From: Mesostigma viride
Taxonomy: Eukaryota; Streptophyta; Mesostigmatophyceae; Mesostigmatales; Mesostigmataceae
Assembly (NCBI GenBank): GCA_009746045.1
Contig: RPFO01000102.1
Span: 876,322-940,321, forward strand
Length of the DNA stretch: 64,000 bases
Direction: 5' to 3'
A program made the position numbers and the translations under genes. The notes under the pieces were generated by a model. The model saw only the letters and a program-made list of their open reading frames with translations, was not told where the DNA came from and did not search any database. Shown here one piece after another: positions 44,659-55,357 of this stretch. Each line of letters starts with the position of its first letter. Position 1 is the stretch's first letter.

Positions 44659-46390
44659 ATGGCGTCTCCATGGCTGGCCTACGTACATGGTTGGCATTTA
44701 TGTAATTCATGAGGAGGATTTAGGCTCCCATGGTGTCATCATCGCCTGTGTACGTACATGGATGGCATTTATGTAATTAATGCTGAGGATTCAGGCTCCA
44801 TTGGTGTCATCATGGCTTGTCTACGTACATGGATGTCATTTATGTAATTAATGATGAGGATTCAGGCTCCCATGGTGTCATCATGGCCCATCTACGTACA
44901 TGGATGTCAAAGAAAAAAAAAATGATGAGGATTCAGGCTCCCATGGTGTCATCATGGCCCGTGTACGTACATGGATGGCATGTATGTAATTAATGATGAG
45001 GATTCAGGCTCCCATGGTGTCATCATGGCTTGTCTACGTACATGGTTGGCATTTATGTAATTAATGATGAGGATTCAGGCTCCCATGGCGTCTCCATGGC
45101 TGGCCTACGTACATGGTTGGCATTTATGTAATTCATGAGGAGGATTTAGGCTCCCATGGTGTCATCATCGCCTGTGTACGTACATGGATGGCATTTATGT
45201 AATTAATGATGAGGATTCAGGCTCCATTGGTGTCATCATGGCTTGTCTACGTACATGGATGTCATTTATGTAATTAATGATGAGGATTCAGGCTCCCATG
45301 GTGTCATCATGGCTTGTCTACGTACATGGTTGGCATTTACGTAATTAATGAGGAGGATTCAGGCTCCCATGGTGTCTCCATGGCTGGCCTACGTACATGG
45401 ATGTCAAGGAAAAAAAATGATGAGGATTCAGGCTCCCATGGTGTCATCATGGCTGGCCTACGTACATGGATGGCATGTATGTAATTAATGAGGAGGATTT
45501 AGGCTCCCATGGTGTCATCATCGCCCGTCTACGTACATGGATGTCAAGGAATAGTAAATGATGAGGATTCAGGCTCCCATGGTGTCATCATGGCTTGTCT
45601 ACGTACATGAATGGCATTTATGTAATTAATGATGAGGATTCAGGCTCCCATGGTGTCATCATTGCCCGTGTACGTACATGGATGTCAAGGAATAGTAAAT
45701 GATGAGGATTCAGGCTCCCATGGTGTCATCATGGCTGGCCTACGTACATGGATGTCTCATAAAAAAAATGATGAGGATTTAGGCTCCCATGGTGTAATCA
45801 TGGCTTGTCTACGTACATGGATGTCAAGGCATAGTAAATGATGAGGATTCAGGCTCCCATGGTGTCATCATGGCCCGTCTACGTACATGGATGTCATTTA
45901 TGTAATTAATGATGAGGATTCAGGCTCCCATGGTGTCATCATGGCCCGTCTACGTACATGGATGTCAAAGAAAAAAAAATGATGAGGATTCAGGCTCCCA
46001 TCATGGGGTCATCATGGCTTGTCTACGTACATGGATGGCATGTATGTAATTAATGAGGAGGATTCAGGCTCCCATGGTGTCTCCATGGCTGGCCTACGTA
46101 TGTACATGGATGTCAAAGAAAACAAAATGATGAGGATTCAGGCTCCCATGGTGTCATCATGGCCCGTCTACGTACATGGATGTCAAGGAATAGTAAATGA
46201 TGAGGATTCAGGCTCCCATGGTGTCATCATGGCCTGTCTACGTACATGGATGGCATGTATGTAATTAATGAGGAGGATTTAGGCTCCCATGGTGTCATCA
46301 TCGCCCGTCTACGTACATGGATGTCAAGGAATAGTAAATGATGAGGATTCAGGCTCCCATGGTGTCATCATGGCTTGTATACGTACATGG
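44659..46390 (+). repeat. 71-bp satellite, segment between copia and PAT-like element
   Basis: Begins with the ATGGC target duplication. Nearly the whole segment repeats the unit order seen at about 34414-36130 (for example 45629-46264 equals 35377-36010 apart from small indels). It is therefore a higher-order duplicate, not just more monomers. Confidence 0.93.
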
Positions 46391-46599
46391 TTTGGTGAGC
46401 TATGCTCATTTTATCTATGACTAACCTGCTGAGCGGAGAATGCAACGCCGTATAGCACCAAAAGAAAAAATAATTTTAGAAAAAATATTTTTTGTGCTGG
46501 CACCCGTACCCCAGCCACCCAGGTAGGGGTTGGCTGGAGAGGTGGTTGCTATAAAGGGTGGGCTTCCATTCTAGGGAAGCAGGTTGTTTTCTTTTGCCT
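46391..46599 (+). repeat. PAT-like element repeat A1
   Basis: Begins TTTGGTGAGCTATGCTC and is repeated at 54715-54923 (A2). It carries the likely promoter of the element. Confidence 0.92.
46550..46556 (+). promoter_or_regulatory. TATA box in A1
   Basis: TATAAAG lies 112 bp upstream of the Gag ATG (46668). A start of transcription around 46580 would leave a leader of about 85 nt. Position and sequence support a core promoter; no experimental evidence. The same box is present in A2. Confidence 0.6.
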
Positions 46600-46667
46600 G
46601 AGAACCTCACGTGACCACAACACAAAAAACAAAACGCAAGATAACACATCAAGCAGTATAACCTACC

Positions 46668-47770
46668 ATGTCCACAGTGACAGCCCCAGACCGGAATTTC
46701 CTAGCGAAACTCAAGCAAGCAGCCAAGGAGGGATGCACCCCAAAGGAGGCCGCCACTGCGGTTCAGAAGATCCTAGGGGAGGGGAACTGGCTAGAGCGGA
46801 TCCAGAAGCTCACTCCGGGGCGTGCCAAGAACGTCATGGACGTCCTGGAGGAACGGGGGTTTGTCAGCGACTGGGATGGGGAGGAGGCCCTGGCCGATGT
46901 GCTAGTAGCGCAACTGGGGGAGGCTATTGCAGAGCCGGACCCACCAGTGTCAGCAGGTGCGGTGGGAACGGGGGGTGTTCCCCCTTCGGCAGGTGGAAGC
47001 GGAGGGGCGGGGCATGGTGGAGCGGGCGCTGGGGAGGACGATGGCGCTCCTGGGGCGATCGACCAGGCTGTGGCGGACCTGGACCGAAACCTAGGTCGGC
47101 TGCTGGGGACCGAGACGGGCTATGCAACGCCAGCTGGAGGGCTTCCATCCCGGCCGGGCAACGCCCGCACTGGCGGAGATATTGGCGACCTAATATCGGC
47201 TATGTCGAAGCTGCTGGACCAGGCAAAGACTCCAGCAGCTGCAAGCCCAGCCGCAGCGACGGCTGCTGGCAGACTGGCGCGCACGAAGGGGGTGGCGCTG
47301 AGTGGGCATGCAGTGCCGGTGCTGGTGAGCAACATGCTGGAGGCGGTGCTGCCAGGAATGCTGGACTACGCGGAGAGCGTGGGGGGAAGTCCATCCGTGC
47401 ATCGTTAATGCTGACGATGCACGGCAGCTCAGCCAGCGGGGAGAGGCGGATGCTGCTCCTGCAGATGGCAGGAATTCTGGACACGATGGTGACAGAATTT
47501 GGCTACTGGGCCACGCCACGCTCCGAAGTAATTCTGGAGCTGGCAGCAGCCGAGTACCTGGCAAAGCTGATCACGGCATGCCAGCTGGTGGATGTGGGGT
47601 CGACGGGTTGGAAGGGGACGCCGTCGGCAATGCTGCCATTCCAGGAGGGTGGAGCAATGCTGGCGTCTCCGGCGGTGCGGGCGGCGATGAGCATGGGGAA
47701 GCTGCAGCACAAGCTGGAGCAGGGTCCCGGCAAGAAGGGGCAGGGCGGCCCGTCCAACAACAACAAGTGA
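46668..47770 (+). CDS. Gag-like protein of the PAT-like element, one frameshift
   Basis: The ATG at 46668 opens a 246-codon frame (MSTVTAPDRNFLAKLKQAAK). Its N-terminus is helical, followed by a Gly/Ala-rich linker and another helical part (SNMLEAVLPGMLDYAESVGG). A one-base change in the G run 47381-47386 moves into a second frame with a sensible continuation (GERRMLLLQMAGILDTMVTE, EVILELAAAEYLAKLITACQ) that ends at 47770 in a basic, Asn-rich tail (GKKGQGGPSNNNK). No zinc knuckle is present. The role as structural protein is inferred from position before pol. The frameshift could be an assembly error in the homopolymer. Confidence 0.7.
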
Positions 47771-48056
47771 GGGAGCGGTGCCTTCTTCCACTACCTCTTC
47801 CAGCACCCCTGCCACCTCGTGACTGGTGGCAGCAGGTACGCTCAGGCCGTAGGCGCGATAGGATGAGTCGGGCTTTTAATGCTCGCACACTAGCCTGTCA
47901 GACGGTTAGGGCGTTAAACTGGATGGGGGGGGGGGGCGAGACCCGCCTGCTGTAGATTCAGCCCGTGTGCCCGGGCCTCTGCAGCAGGCGGCCCTAGATG
48001 GGATCGATGATGCTTGCAGGTCCTTTGTCCGCCGGAACGGTGGTTCCGTAGCGGCA

Positions 48057-51000
48057 ATGGCAGGATCTGTAGTGGATGGGGGTGAATATGCTGAAGGAGC
48101 CCCTTACGAACCGTTAGTGGCCGCACGCTTGGCTTTGCCTGGACCGGGGGAAGGTGGCCAAGTGGATGTGCTGAACTTACTACCCCCCTCTTGGGGAGCA
48201 ATTTTGAATGATGAGAGTAGGATGGTACGGACGCTGAGCCCAGCAGAGCGGATCTTGCAGAAGTCGATGCGGATCTCGCGGGGGTGTAGCATGGAGGAGT
48301 TCGCGCGGGTTTGCACGGTGTGTGTGGAGAGGGGGATTTTGGGTGGATTTTTTGAGGAGGAGCCGCCTATGGTGAACGGTACTTTCGGGGTCGGAAAGCC
48401 CGACGGCCGTATACGGCTGATTGTGGACAACCGGCGTGGCAACATGCCACTACCTGATCCTATGCCCGCTTTTTTACCACACCTTGGCGTGATTTGCGAT
48501 TTGCCCACGCGCGCTGGGGAGGATGTTTTTGGGGGCGTATCAGATTTGGATTCGTACTACAACAGACTCCGCCTGCCAGTTTGGATGCGGCGGTACTGTG
48601 CGTGGATGCCGGTGTGGTCGGATCTGGTGGGCCTGAGTGGGGCTCGTCGGAAGGTGTGGCCGTGGATGTTGTGCTGGCCAATGGGCAACAAGCTGGCCGT
48701 CGCGGTGGCCCAGTGTGTGCATCAGTCTGTGTTGTACCGCTGTGGCCCCAAGCCGCCGTTGGAGGCTAGTCGTGGGCTGAGCATCAACATGTCCGCGCTG
48801 ATCCTGGTGGCGGAGGCCAACGAGGCGGGGGAGACCGTCCGGCTGAGGCTGGAGGAGGACCCTGCTGCGCCCTTGGCGCCCTCGCCGTGCTTCGAATCTC
48901 GGCAGGATCTGGAAGGTATGCATGCTGTGACGATCGATGATCTCCATTTCACCCACTGTGCGTCGGTGGATGGGGTGAATCAGCAGCTAGATCGTGTTCA
49001 GGCTGCCTACGCCGCTGTTGGGCTGGTGCAGAAGTCTGACAAGGTGGTACGGGCGACAGCAGAGCAGACTGGTGTGCAGGCGGTGGGGGTCATTCACCAA
49101 AGGGATGGTGACGTGGTGCCTGTTCCTGAGCGTGTGGTGGCAGTTATCGCCGCTACTCATAGAATCTTAGATCGCGGGTTTACATACTACCGCGAACTTA
49201 GTTCTGTGCTTGGGAAGTGGGTGTGGATGCATCTGCTGTGCCGCCCCATGCTTTCGGTGTGGTCTGAGACGTACCGGCTGCTAGCAGCCATGAATGCCTC
49301 CCTGCCTGGGCGCCGCTGGCGCCTCCCTGCGGGGGCCCGCCAGGAGCTTCAGGCGGCGATCGACCTGGCCCCCTTTTTGAGGGCGGCCAGGGCCCGGCCC
49401 CTTTCTGACCGGGTCGTCGCAAGTGATGCGAGCGGCTCCGGCGGTGGGGTGGTCTACAGGGACCTGCCTGGGGCCGATTGTGCCCGGCTGGCGACCCGGC
49501 GCGAAGCGCGGGGGTGGCGGACGACAGCTTTAACGTCTGGGGAGGACTGGGACCTGGAGCGCATGGAGGAGGGGGACTACAGGGGTCACCCGCAGTATCG
49601 CAACAAGAATCGCAACTCAAAAAAAAAAATTTTATCATCCACTTCGATTAAGGGCAGGTATGGGCACACCATGGCACCTTCACTTTTCAAAAGTGATGTT
49701 TGGATGAAAAATGGGAGCGTGCTCGAGTATCGCAACACCTAGTTCCGCAACTGAAAACCCACCAATTCTAGAGTTCCGCAATGCAACAGAATCGCAACAA
49801 ACCTGGCAAGTATACCAAAAGTACGCCGTACACGTGCGCCGGAAGGAATGAATTGTCGCCAATCGGCGTGCAGGATCCGATATGTACTTGCAATAGTTAC
49901 CGCCGTTGACGATTGATTGGCCGCGCGGTGTTCAGTTCAGTTCAGTGGGATTCATCGCGCGGAAGTCAGTGCAATAATGAACAAAAACATAAGTGTGCCG
50001 CCTCTTCATTGAATAATCAACGACCTATAATTAGTCTACAACCACTAACCTTTCGTTATCAAACAGTTCCCTAATCATCACGCGCGTCATCGTCTCGTCA
50101 TTGCGCGTCATTACCCCGTCATTGTCCCGCCGACATTACACAGCTATGGTCTTGAGGTATAGTCGGCGCCGTGGCATGTTAAACAAACTGCGTTGTTTCA
50201 TTCACAGTGTGGTTTCATTATGTCGCTCTTTCGAACGGGGATGCATTAGGCAACAATACTGGACAGATTCTGAAAGAGGGTGTGTTTGTGAAGTGGGGAT
50301 GGCAGCGGCCCAGCATTTGCTGGCCGTGCGGGTGCAACTTTGAGGCGACTACATATATCGCCCTGAACCGTCTTTGTTAAAGCGGTGAGACAGTCCAGTG
50401 TTACAGTCCGGCCGCAGGCCGGGCAAGGGAAATGCTGTGTTCACCCTGATGCTGCGGGCCGAGGATGGGTGGCTGCATGGAAACGTGAATGCTTGCATCG
50501 AATGGATGGCGGTGTCTGCATGCATGGATTGCACGTGGATGTTCGCAGGATGGGTGGTAATTGCATGGATGCTCGCAGGATGGGTGCTAACTACACGAAT
50601 CGATATTGCATTAATGCTTGCAGGGATGGATGGTGTTTGCATGCGTGGATACGTGAATGCTTGCAGGGATGGATGGTGTTTGCATGCATGGATACGTGAA
50701 TGCTTGCAGGGATGGGTGGTGTTTGCATGCATGGATACGTAAATGCTTGCAGGGATGGATGGTGTTTGCATGCATGAATGTGTGAATGCTTGCATGGGTG
50801 GATGGTGTTTGCATGCATGGATGGGTGGTGTTTGCATGCATGGATACCTGAAAGCTTGGGGTGGATGGTGTTTGCATGCATGGATACGTGAATGCTTGCA
50901 TGGGTGGATGGTGTTTGCATGCATGGATGCGTGAATGCTTGCACGGATGGGTGGTGTTTGCATGCATGGATACGTGAATGCTTGCCTGGGTGGATGGTGT

Positions 51001-54000
51001 TTGCATGCATGGATACGTGAATGCTTGCACGGATGGGTGGTGTTTGCATGCATGGATACGTGAATGCTAGCATGGATGGATGGTGTTTGCATGCATGAAT
51101 GTGTGAATGCTTGGGGTGGATGGTGTTTGCATGCATGGATACGTGAATGCTTGCGTGGATGGATGGTGTTTGCATGCATGGATGCGTGAATGCTTGCAGG
51201 GATGGAAGTGATTGCATGCATGGATACGCGAATGCATGCATGAATGTGACCGAGGACAGTGTAAGCACCTTTTAGGGATTAATATAGTGGTGAATATGGG
51301 CAGGCCCCCTGACCCATGTGAGTTATACATGTATTCAAGGAGACAACGATTCCAGTCCATGGCAGGATATATAAAGGATACCAACCCCAAGTCGGTGGGG
51401 GTATGCATGTGACCCAATTCAGTACAAGTGTAATAACAGTGATTCGGGCCGTGGTGTCAGCAACCCTGTCACTCAAGGTTACATTATAGATACTCATTCC
51501 ATCTCCGCCTCCACATCATTGAGGATGTAATATACGCGACAACTATTAATGTTCGCATGGCGGTCACGCGACGCCTGATCAACGCGTAGCGTCTGCGTGT
51601 CGTAATTTAATTTTTGAATATTAATGCACAGTCACCATTTTACCGCGTGCTGGCCTGCACTTAGCCCTTGGATGACCAGTGTGTAACTCTACCCCTAGTT
51701 ATGGCTGGTTGCACCTTGCATGATAATGTCCAGAAACCAGCCTGATAACAATCTAGTGTCCATACTGGGACCAAAGCACACGCATATAGGGAGTTACTTC
51801 GGGGTCATGTCATTAGTCATGTTGCAATGTCCTATATGTCCTATGGGTGCTAAATACAGCACTAATCTCAGGGGGTGCACGGGTGCGATAAAAAAGACAC
51901 TTACAATGCAATGTTAAGTGATAATGCAATATTGGACGTCTTCACAAACCAAGGCCCAAATGCACACGTAGCAAGGGGGTGCAAGGGGCGGTGTTACCCA
52001 TGCATCCAGAACATGAGAAATGACCTCCATTTGCATGCCTAGGATGAAAATATACAAACACTGCATCGAACTTCTTTTCTACGTCAGCAAGGCACTGGGG
52101 CCTCCATAGATGTTGCACGGACTGCACAACTGCACAGGCGTCCTTTACTAGCAAAGCCAAAAGGCTGACAAAAAACTGGCCATGATACCATCTTTCCTGA
52201 AGAATTTAGGCAATAGAAACCATCGTGCTACCATCTACAACTCCTTTAGATGTTAAATCAATCGTCATTCTAGAAAATTAGGTACAGACGCAGCTAATCA
52301 TGAACAAAACTGATGAAAATCTTACGACGACGGTTGTACAAAACCACAACCACAAACTAGTACACAGGAGTAGTAAGTTAGCGAACTTAACACCACAAAC
52401 CTTCAACAACGTGTCCGAGATTACTTACCGAATGATATAACGACTTTACCTTGTTGACGGTATCCGCAGGTACACTAAACTGCGCCATGCCGAAACCGCA
52501 AAAAGAAGGCTAGCGGAAAGCTAGCAATCTCATGACAGAAAGGCAATCTCATCACGGCGTCGAGACTTTCCTGGCCCTGAACGATGATGAAATACGCGAA
52601 ATACATCATACGAAAACTACTGGTTGCGAAAATTTCAATGATACAGAAGCTAATAACAAGTGCTGCCTTTCATCGTCACCCCCGTGATGATTAACGCGTG
52701 TAGACGCAGTAAAAAGTAAAAACCAGCCCGAGATAATGTGCGCATCATTAGATGTTGCGCGACTGCGGCTATAGCATTTTTCTGACGCCGCTCATTTCAG
52801 TTCGGTTGATTCTTCGCGCCGGTCAGCCAAGGAGTGACATACTTCACGTCGGGGTGTATCTTTAGTTGCGATACCACGCGTTTGCCGTTTCGCAACTTTT
52901 CGTCCAAATCGGTCCTCGCAAGAATCGCAACAAAAGTGTTTTTTGGTCCTCCTGGAAAGTTGCGTAGTTGCGATTCTTGTTGCGATACTGCGGGTGACCC
53001 CTGTACAGCCTGCTGGATAGTGGCCACTGGCGTACGGCACTGTCCTACCGGTGGCGGGGGCAGCCTAACCACATCAACGTCAAGGAGGCGATTGCTGCGA
53101 CACAGGGGGTCGAGTGGTCGTGCCGGACCAAGGCGTGTCGGGGTAAGCGAGTCGTCCGGCTCGTAGACTCCAGTGCTGTGGTGGGGGCGTTTGTCAGAGG
53201 GCGGTCGTCTTCCTACCGTCTCAACCAGCTGGTTCGACGCTACTGCGCTCTGTCACTGGCTGGCGACATGCAGAGCCACTGGGTCTGGGTGGCTACCGAC
53301 CACAACCCAGCTGACAAGGCCAGTCGGCGTGGCGCTTGGGTTCCTGACTTGACCCGGTGTGGTGACGTGCATCCCAACCCTGGGCCTGAGGGGGCGCGAC
53401 GCCCTCGGGACTTGGCACTTTTGGAGGGCACAGTCAACCCTGTGTCTACGTTGCCAGCGTACCGACGTGCGGCGGCTGTCTACGTGGCGTGGGCGCCACC
53501 TGGCCCTGTCGACCCAGCTGACGCCGAAGCCATTTTCTGTGAGTGGATTTCTGCTGTCTACCATGCCAGAGGCGGGCGGGGGCGTACCTTATGCCAGCAT
53601 GCCAAGGCCTGTCTGCACCTGTACTACCCCGACATTGTTCGGAATTGGGTACTGGCGGACCGCCTGCTAGCAGGTTGGCAGCGGCTTGTTCCGGCTGTCA
53701 GCCCTCCGCCTATGCCCTGGCGCCTTTGCTATTTCACTGCCCTGTTGCTAGTTTCACGTCGACAGGTGCATTTGAGTGCGTTGATTATTATTGCTTTCCA
53801 GCAGTATTTACGCATTAGCGAGGCGCTAGGGCTGCGGGTTCGGGATGTGGCTCATCCCGGCCACCCCCTTCTCGAGCCAGGGCCCATGGTCGGTGCCCTT
53901 GTGCTGCGCAACCCCAAAACTGCGCAGGGGGCGGCCCAGCACGTCCTCGTCCGGGATCCACTTTCCTTGTGGCTCCTGCGACGTCTGACGGCTGGCCAGC

Positions 54001-54323
54001 CCCCGGATGCACTCCTCTTTCGAGGCTTAACGTACAGCCAGGCTAGGCAGCAGTGGGAGGCTGTGCAGGCCCGCATGAGCATCCCAGGGATGTTTTCTTT
54101 TCACAGCCTCCGGCATGGGGGGGCGACGCACGACGCCATCGCTGGCGAGTCGCCGGAGGCCATCCAGCTGCGCGGCCGGTGGGCTTCGGCCCTCTCGGTC
54201 ACGCGCTACATTGGCCTCCACCGCAGCCTCCTGGGGCGCGACATCCCACCCGCCCTCTGGGCTCAGGCCCTGGGTTTTGACCCAGCGGTTTTCCGGCGCC
54301 ACTTCGGTGGCGTCGAGTTTTGA
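48057..54323 (+). CDS. RT-RNase H-tyrosine recombinase fusion (pol), split by insertion
   Basis: The first in-frame ATG is at 48057, though the frame is open from about 47910. The parts are 48057-49579 and 53006-54323; without the insertion they form one frame of 946 codons plus stop. RT motifs: GTFGVGKPDGRIRLIVDNRR, GVSDLDSYYNRLRLP (first Asp), MHAVTIDDLHFTH (catalytic TIDD). RNase H: VVASDASGSGGGV, then after the insertion RLVDSSAVVGAFVRG and WVATDHNPADKASR. Next comes CGDVHPNPGP, a 2A-like motif. The recombinase follows: YLRISEALGLR (catalytic Arg at 53811-53813), FHSLRHGGATH (His at 54102, Arg at 54111) and RWASALSVTRYIG (nucleophile Tyr at 54207-54209). RT makes the cDNA and the recombinase integrates the circle. 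As it stands, the gene is broken by the inserted element. Confidence 0.88.
49580..53003. mobile_element. 3.4-kb DNA element with 38-bp TIRs and TA target duplication
   Basis: The left end 49580-49617 and right end 52966-53003 are perfect inverted repeats of 38 bp (CAGGGGTCACCCGCAGTATC at the tip). TA is duplicated at 49578-49579 and 53004-53005. CGCAAC/GTTGCG motifs recur just inside both ends (for example 49733, 49745, 49777; 52865, 52891, 52925), giving subterminal repeats. Removing the element with one TA restores an uninterrupted pol frame. The interior has no transposase that I can see; it contains a 43-bp minisatellite (50600-51240). So it is non-autonomous, Tc1/mariner-like by its TA duplication only. 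Confidence 0.9.
50450..51245 (+). repeat. 43-bp GCATGCATGGAT minisatellite
   Basis: The unit is CAGGGATGGATGGTGTTTGC followed by ATGCATGGATACGTGAATGCTTG. About 14-15 copies with substitutions and a few shortened units lie inside the TA-flanked DNA element. The frames across it are open on both strands and are not taken as genes. Confidence 0.88.
53361..53387 (+). other. 2A-like motif GDVHPNPGP between RNase H and recombinase
   Basis: The nine residues GDVHPNPGP end in the NPGP that is essential for 2A ribosome skipping; canonical 2A is DxExNPGP, and here His replaces Glu. The motif lies after the RNase H NPADKASR block and about 45 residues before the first conserved part of the recombinase. 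Whether it is active cannot be told from sequence. Confidence 0.7.
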
Positions 54324-54520
54324 CGTCCTCCTGTTTTTACCTCTCGTCTTTTAGCTATCAACTGACCTCACCCTTGTGTGGGAGGTCAGGGGGGAAATGG
54401 TTTAACTAACCCGAGGGTGAACCTGGGTTGGGACAAAGTACCCCCATAGCTAGGTAGTTTAAGTTTTCTTTTTTGCATGTCCTACGTATTTTCGGCTGTT
54501 AGCCATGTAAGGAGATGTGG
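54324..54520 (+). other. 3' non-coding region of pol
   Basis: About 200 bp between the pol stop and repeat B1. It contains an inverted pair around GACCTCACCC/GGGAGGTCAG and a T-rich stretch. No gene. Confidence 0.5.
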
Positions 54521-54660
54521 GTAGAGCAGGGGCACAGCTGCTGTGGGCTGGCCCTGCACATTCACATAGTGTGCTCACCCTAGCATACAGATGGCCGTGT
54601 TGCCATCTGGTAGACATGTCTGTGTTATTCCACCGTATAGAGCTAGCACACATATTGTAA
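54521..54660 (+). repeat. PAT-like element repeat B1
   Basis: 140 bp from GTAGAGCAGGGGCACAG to CACACATATTGTAA, repeated as B2 at 54951-55090. It is followed by TAAATTTGATG with an AATAAA-like ATAATAAATTTG overlap, a possible polyadenylation signal. Confidence 0.9.
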
Positions 54661-54714
54661 TAAATTTGATGTTTTGTGGTGATGCATGCAAAGCAAGGCA
54701 AGGCCAGAAATGGA

Positions 54715-55090
54715 TTTGGTGAGCTATGCTCATTTTATCTATGACTAACCTGCTGAGCGGAGAATGCAACGCCGTATAGCACCAAAAGAAAAAATAATTT
54801 TAGAAAAAATATTTTTTGTGCTGGCACCCGTACCCCAGCCACCCAGGTAGGGGTTGGCTGGAGAGGTGGTTGCTATAAAGGGTGGGCTTCCATTCTAGGG
54901 AAGCAGGTTGTTTTCTTTTGCCTCCCACCCGCCCACCCTGGCAAAAGGGGGTAGAGCAGGGGCACAGCTGCTGTGGGCTGGCCCTGCACATTCACATAGT
55001 GTGCTCACCCTAGCATACAGATGGCCGTGTTGCCATCTGGTAGACATGTCTGTGTTATTCCACCGTATAGAGCTAGCACACATATTGTAA
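54715..55090 (+). repeat. PAT-like element repeats A2 and B2 with C-rich junction
   Basis: A2 is 54715-54923 and B2 is 54951-55090. Between them is TCCCACCCGCCCACCCTGG. The unrelated non-autonomous element at 20365-22422 has a very similar block (TCCCACCCACCCACCCACG) at the same place. After B2 come about 11 bp (ACGCATACTGT) and then satellite. Confidence 0.9.
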
Positions 55091-55357
55091 ACGCATACTG
55101 TATGGCTTGTATACGTACATGGTTGGCATTTATGTAATTAATGAGGAGGATTCAGGCTCCCATGGTGTGACTCTCCATGGCTGGCCTATGTACATGGTTG
55201 GCATTTATGTAATTAATGAGGAGGATTTAGGCTCCCATGGTGTCATCATCGCCCGTCTACGTACATGGATGTCAAGGAATAGTAAATGATGAGGATTCAG
55301 GCTCCCATGGTGTCATCATGGCTTGTATACGTACATGGTTGGCATTTATGTAATTAA
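55091..55357 (+). repeat. 71-bp satellite, segment before the TTAA element
   Basis: Matches 36116-36360 unit for unit, including the unusual GGTGTGACTCTCCATGG variant. It ends with the TTAA (55354-55357) that is duplicated on the other side of the next element. Confidence 0.92.

Larger units (their letters stand above)
46391..55090 (+). mobile_element. PAT/DIRS-like tyrosine-recombinase retrotransposon, disrupted
   Basis: Split direct repeats: A1 46391-46599, B1 54521-54660, A2 54715-54923, B2 54951-55090. Both A copies are 209 bp and both B copies 140 bp. Between them lie a Gag-like ORF and a pol encoding RT-RNase H fused to a tyrosine recombinase. DIRS-type elements integrate by recombinase-mediated insertion of a circular cDNA and leave no target duplication; none is seen. 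The order Gag, RT-RH, YR with direct rather than inverted repeats points to the PAT/TOC group known from green algae. The pol frame is split by a 3.4-kb DNA element at 49580-53003. Confidence 0.92.

Noticed and set aside
50349-51268. Long HACKHHP-type minus-strand frames
   Set aside because: They lie in a 43-bp minisatellite in which three overlapping frames are all open; composition artefact.
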